64,000 nucleotides of DNA from CAVYXK01 sp963708245. Lineage in GTDB: Bacteria; Pseudomonadota; Alphaproteobacteria; Acetobacterales; Acetobacteraceae. Position numbers and translations under genes: made by a program. Shown one piece after another: positions 60,783-64,000 of the stretch. The notes below the pieces were generated by a model. That model ran no database searches. It was not told the DNA's origin and saw only the letters and a program-made list of their open reading frames with translations. The stretch covers positions 6,200,001 through 6,264,000 of the forward strand of contig OY970201.1 of the NCBI GenBank assembly GCA_963708245.1, read 5' to 3'. Position 1 is the first letter of the stretch. Each line of letters begins with the position of its first letter.

Positions 60783-62462
60783 ATGCGAAGCGGATTATGG
60801 ACGCCGGCCCGGGCCGGACGCGCGATTTCACGCCGCACTGCGCTAGCGCTCGGGCTGGCGGCCGGGGCTGCTTGGGGCGCCCGGCCCGACCCTGCCGCGG
60901 CCCAGGCCACGCCCAAGCCGCCGGCCAAGCCGACCGGTCAGGTGATCGTCGGCCTGTCGCAGGAGCCCACGGTCTTCAATCCGCTGCTGCCGCATATCGA
61001 AGTCGATCAGGGCGTGCACTGGAACCTGTTCAGCCCGCTCTGGGGGGTCGATGATAAAGGCAATTTCATCCCCCAGCTCGCCGCCGAGATCCCGAGTGTG
61101 GAGAATGGCGGCGTCTCCGAGGACGGGCTGACCTGGAAGGTGAAGCTCCGTCCTGGCGTGACCTGGCACGACGGCGCGCCGTTCACCGCGGACGATGTGA
61201 AGTTCACGCTGGAGCTGATCAACAACCCGCATTTCCGTGCCTACAGCCGCAACGGTCACGAGCTGGTCAGCGACATCCAGGTGACCAGCCCGACCGAGAT
61301 CGGCTGGCGCATGCAGAAAGCGTATGCGCCTTACCCGTCGATCCTGTCCTGGACGTTCATCGTGCCGCAGCACATCCTGGCGAAGACGGATGATCCGAAC
61401 ACCGCTCCGTTCAACAACACGCCGGTCGGCACCGGCCCGTTCCGCTGGGGCGAGCGGATGGCGGGCGACCACATCACGCTGGTTGCCAACGAGCATTTCT
61501 TCGGCACCGGCCCGTATCTCGAACGGCTGGTGTTCCGCTACATCCCCGACCTGACGGTGCTTTTCACGCAGTTCCAGACCGGCGCGATCGATTACACAGG
61601 AATTCAGGGCATTACCGCCGACCACTATAGCGAGGCGATTAAGATCCCCGGCCGCACGGTGATCGCCGGACCGGCCGGAAGCTTTGAAAGTATCCACATG
61701 AACCAGAGCCGGCCGGTGTTCCAGGACTCCGCGGTGCGGCAGGCGCTCTATTACGGGATGGACAAGGACTCGATTATCAAGGCGATCTATTACGGCCTGA
61801 TGACGTCAACTGAGACATTCTTGCCCAGCCAGTCCTGGGCCTTCAATCCCAATCTCCCGAAGCATGTCTATGATCCGGCCAAGGCGAAGCAGATCCTGGA
61901 TGAGGCCGGTTGGAAGCCGGGTGGGAATGGGATCCGCGAGAAGAACGGGGTGCGGCTTGCCTTCACCAACTCCACCACCGCCGGCAATCATGTGCGCGAA
62001 CAAGCGCAGGAGCTGCTGCAACAGAACTGGCGCGACATCGGCGCCGATATGCAGATCAAGGACATGCCCGCCGCGGTCATCTGGGGCGACTATTATGGTC
62101 AGTCCCGGTATGATTCGGTGATGGTCGGCTGGAACCAGATGACCGGCCCCGATCCGGATGTCACGATCTGGTACAGCAGCAAAGCGATTCCGGCCAAGGG
62201 CGGCGCTGGCCAGAACACGATGGAATACGTCAATCCGCAAGTGGACGAGCTGCTGGCGCAAGGGGCAACGACACTAGATCGAAACAAACGAGCGGCGATC
62301 TATCGCGATGCGCAGTCGATCATCCGCGGCGATTTGCCCATGCTACCGATGTTCCAGTACTCCCGTATCGAGGGCACGAAGACCGGTCTCATCGGCTACA
62401 ACCCCAGCGTCTATGTATGGTCCAACTGCTGGAACGTCTGCCAGTGGTATTGGGCGTCGTAG
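60783..62462 (+). CDS. Peptide-type ABC importer binding protein, copy 1
   Basis: A protein of 559 residues with the ATG behind GGAGG. A twin-arginine-type signal (GRAISRRTALALGLAAGAAWG) precedes the SBP_bac_5 domain: VIVGLSQEPTVFNPLLPH, WKVKLRPGVTWHDGAPFTADDVKF, GTGPFRWGERMAGDH. It is not adjacent to permease genes in this window. The next gene encodes a close copy, so this is a recent tandem duplication. Confidence 0.92.
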   Translation: MRSGLWTPARAGRAISRRTALALGLAAGAAWGARPDPAAAQATPKPPAKPTGQVIVGLSQEPTVFNPLLPHIEVDQGVHWNLFSPLWGVDDKGNFIPQLAAEIPSVENGGVSEDGLTWKVKLRPGVTWHDGAPFTADDVKFTLELINNPHFRAYSRNGHELVSDIQVTSPTEIGWRMQKAYAPYPSILSWTFIVPQHILAKTDDPNTAPFNNTPVGTGPFRWGERMAGDHITLVANEHFFGTGPYLERLVFRYIPDLTVLFTQFQTGAIDYTGIQGITADHYSEAIKIPGRTVIAGPAGSFESIHMNQSRPVFQDSAVRQALYYGMDKDSIIKAIYYGLMTSTETFLPSQSWAFNPNLPKHVYDPAKAKQILDEAGWKPGGNGIREKNGVRLAFTNSTTAGNHVREQAQELLQQNWRDIGADMQIKDMPAAVIWGDYYGQSRYDSVMVGWNQMTGPDPDVTIWYSSKAIPAKGGAGQNTMEYVNPQVDELLAQGATTLDRNKRAAIYRDAQSIIRGDLPMLPMFQYSRIEGTKTGLIGYNPSVYVWSNCWNVCQWYWAS

Positions 62463-62475
62463 TCGTGCTTGACCC

Positions 62476-62511
62476 CTCCCCCTGCCCCATCCCGCAAGGG
62501 GAGAGGGAGCG
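62476..62511. repeat. REP-like imperfect palindrome between the two binding-protein genes
   Basis: CTCCCCCTGCCCCATCCCGC pairs with GGGGAGAGGGAG. It is a relative of the palindromes at 24340 and 27405 and sits between the duplicated genes. Confidence 0.45.
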
Positions 62512-62538
62512 TTGGTGACATCAAAACGGAGGCTGCAC

Positions 62539-64000
62539 ATGAGAAGCGGACTATGGACGCCAACCACCACCGGACGCGCAATTTCACGCCGCACTGCGCT
62601 GGCTTTCGGATTGGGAGCGGGCGCCGCCTGGGGCGTCCGGCCGGGTCGGGCCGCGGCCCAGGCGACCCCCCAGCCACCCGCCAAGCCCACCGGTCAGGTG
62701 ATCGTGGGCTTGTCGCAGGAACCCACGGTGTTCAATCCGCTTCTGCCGCATATCGAGGTCGATCAGGGCGTGCACTGGAACCTGTTCAGTCCACTCTGGG
62801 GAGTCGATGACAAGGGTAATTTCACGCCCCAGCTCGCCGCCGAAATCCCGACTGTAGAGAACGGAGGCATCTCGGAAGACGGGCTGACCTGGAAATTGAA
62901 GCTCCGTTCTGGCGTGACCTGGCACGACGGCGCGCCGTTCACCGCGGATGATGTGAAATTTACCCTGGAGCTGATCAACAATCCGCATTTCCGTGCTTAT
63001 AGCCGCAACGGTCACGAGCTGGTCAGCGATATTCAGGTCATCAATCCGACCGAGATCGGCTGGCGCATGCAGAAGGCCTATGCGCCGTATCCGTCGATCC
63101 TGTCCTGGACGTTTATTGTCCCGCAGCACATCCTGGCCAAGGCGGACGATCCGAACACCGCGCCGTTCAACAATGCGCCAGTCGGCACCGGTCCGTTCCG
63201 CTGGGGCGAGCGGATGGCGGGCGACCACATCACGCTGGTCGCCAACGAGCATTTCTTCGGCACCGGCCCTTATCTCGAGCGTCTGGTGTTCCGATACATC
63301 CCCGACCTGACGGTGCTGTTCACGCAATTCCAGACCGGCGCGATCGATCACACCAGCATCCAGGGCATCACCGCAGATCACTACAACGAGGCGATCAAAA
63401 TCCCTGGGCGCAAGGTCACTGCCGGCCCGGCTGCGTTCGTCGAAAGCATCACCATGAACCTGAGCCGCCCGGTGTTCCAGGACCCGGCGGTGCGGCAGGC
63501 GTTGTATGCTGCGATGGACAAGGATTCAATCATCAAGGCTATCTATTACGGTTTGCCGACGCCGACCGAGAGCTTTCTGCCCCGCCAGACCTGGGCGTTC
63601 AATCCCGATCTCCCCAAGCAAGTCTACGATCCGGCCAAAGCAAAACAAATCCTGGATGAAGCCGGCTGGAAACTCGGCGCGGGCGGCATCCGCGAAAAGA
63701 ACGGCGTGCGGTTGGCCTTCACCAACTCCACCACGGCCGGCAATCATGTACGCGAACAGGCGCAAGAGCTGCTGCAACAGACCTGGCGCGACATCGGCGC
63801 CGATATGCAAATCAAGAACATGCCCGCCGCGGTAATCTGGGGCGATTACTACAATCTCTCGCAGTACAATTCCGTGATGGTCGGCCAGGACGAGATGACC
63901 GGCCCCGATCCGGATGTGACGATCTACTACAGCAGCAAGGCAATTCCGGCAAAGGGCGGCGCCGGCCAGAACACGATGGAATACGTCAATCCGAAGGTGG
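62539..64000 (+). CDS. Peptide-type ABC importer binding protein, copy 2 (3' end outside the window)
   Basis: At least 487 residues are present. The start MRSGLWTPTTTGRAISRRTA repeats the leader of copy 1, and most motifs are identical (WHDGAPFTADDVKF, GTGPFRWGERMAGDH). Differences cluster in the ligand-pocket regions: for example, copy 1 GSFESIHMNQSRPVFQDS is AFVESITMNLSRPVFQDP here, and YYGLMTSTETFLPS is YYGLPTPTESFLPR. That pattern suggests divergence in substrate after duplication. The frame is open to the window end. Confidence 0.9.
   Translation, partial: MRSGLWTPTTTGRAISRRTALAFGLGAGAAWGVRPGRAAAQATPQPPAKPTGQVIVGLSQEPTVFNPLLPHIEVDQGVHWNLFSPLWGVDDKGNFTPQLAAEIPTVENGGISEDGLTWKLKLRSGVTWHDGAPFTADDVKFTLELINNPHFRAYSRNGHELVSDIQVINPTEIGWRMQKAYAPYPSILSWTFIVPQHILAKADDPNTAPFNNAPVGTGPFRWGERMAGDHITLVANEHFFGTGPYLERLVFRYIPDLTVLFTQFQTGAIDHTSIQGITADHYNEAIKIPGRKVTAGPAAFVESITMNLSRPVFQDPAVRQALYAAMDKDSIIKAIYYGLPTPTESFLPRQTWAFNPDLPKQVYDPAKAKQILDEAGWKLGAGGIREKNGVRLAFTNSTTAGNHVREQAQELLQQTWRDIGADMQIKNMPAAVIWGDYYNLSQYNSVMVGQDEMTGPDPDVTIYYSSKAIPAKGGAGQNTMEYVNPKV

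Overview
The window is GC-rich bacterial DNA. Gene density, Tat/Sec-type exported oxidoreductases, a PQQ-dependent dehydrogenase with a cytochrome c partner, several peptide-type ABC importers and the style of the IS elements suggest an alphaproteobacterium, most likely Acetobacteraceae-like. That placement is inference from gene content; there is no rRNA or other marker gene here. I saw no rRNA, tRNA or CRISPR array.

Layout. 0.6-5.7 kb: three co-directional genes: a small helical protein, a 1301-residue helical repeat protein with a distinct His-containing C-terminal domain, and a small acidic protein. This is organised like a polymorphic toxin with its immunity gene. 5.7-10.8 kb: mobile DNA. 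A 5' scrap of a DNA-repair exonuclease is followed by a complete IS3-family element between two dispersed palindromes, a decayed IS66-family element and an IS5-family element read through a slippery site. 11.5-12.4 kb: a secreted protein made of sixteen 14-residue Gly-rich repeats. 12.6-20.5 kb: a compact minus-strand cluster of two NRPS proteins (C-A-PCP and C-PCP-TE, with a beta-alanine-like specificity code and a Cys in the thioesterase nucleophile position) and a polysaccharide-type ABC-2 exporter. The cluster lies between two copies of one block: the 3' end of the repeat protein plus an IS91-type transposase scrap. 21.5-24.2 kb: a cupin protein, a LysR gene and an AhpD-like gene joined head-to-head with both 5' ends lost, and a frameshifted SnoaL-like gene.

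24.3-29.9 kb: a plus-strand operon: a ModA-like binding protein, a cytochrome b561-type membrane protein, a sulfite-oxidase-fold molybdoenzyme, a GT-A-type transferase, a GT-C-type membrane transferase and a radical SAM/SPASM protein. 30.1-34.5 kb: a decaying accessory patch with a truncated tyrosine recombinase and frameshifted DUF2493 and DUF1254 genes. 34.6-39.0 kb: a MlaC/HpnM-type exported protein, an SLT-SPOR lipoprotein, a sugar-phosphate isomerase and a Gfo/Idh/MocA dehydrogenase. 39.2-44.9 kb: a five-gene peptide/nickel-type ABC importer with a perfect 17-bp palindrome covering the start of the first permease gene. 45.2-47.4 kb: an XRE/MmyB-like regulator and a class V aminotransferase. 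47.5-49.6 kb: a nucleoside-phosphorylase-fold protein paired with a putative HExxE metalloprotease. 50.0-55.7 kb: exopolysaccharide genes (flippase, membrane protein, Wzz/tyrosine-kinase fusion, divergent Wza-type export protein). 55.8-56.5 kb: an antitoxin/PIN toxin pair. 56.5-59.5 kb: dihaem cytochrome c, PQQ dehydrogenase and an EthD-domain protein. 59.5-64.0 kb: a CelD-type acetyltransferase and two tandem, very similar peptide-binding proteins, the second cut by the window edge.

The window mixes core-like transport and envelope operons with two accessory zones (about 5.7-24 kb and 30-34.5 kb) rich in IS scraps and broken genes. The most unusual items are the beta-alanine NRPS/ABC-2 cluster bracketed by IS91-linked duplications, the sixteen-repeat secreted protein, the repeat-toxin/immunity locus and the phosphorylase-protease pair.
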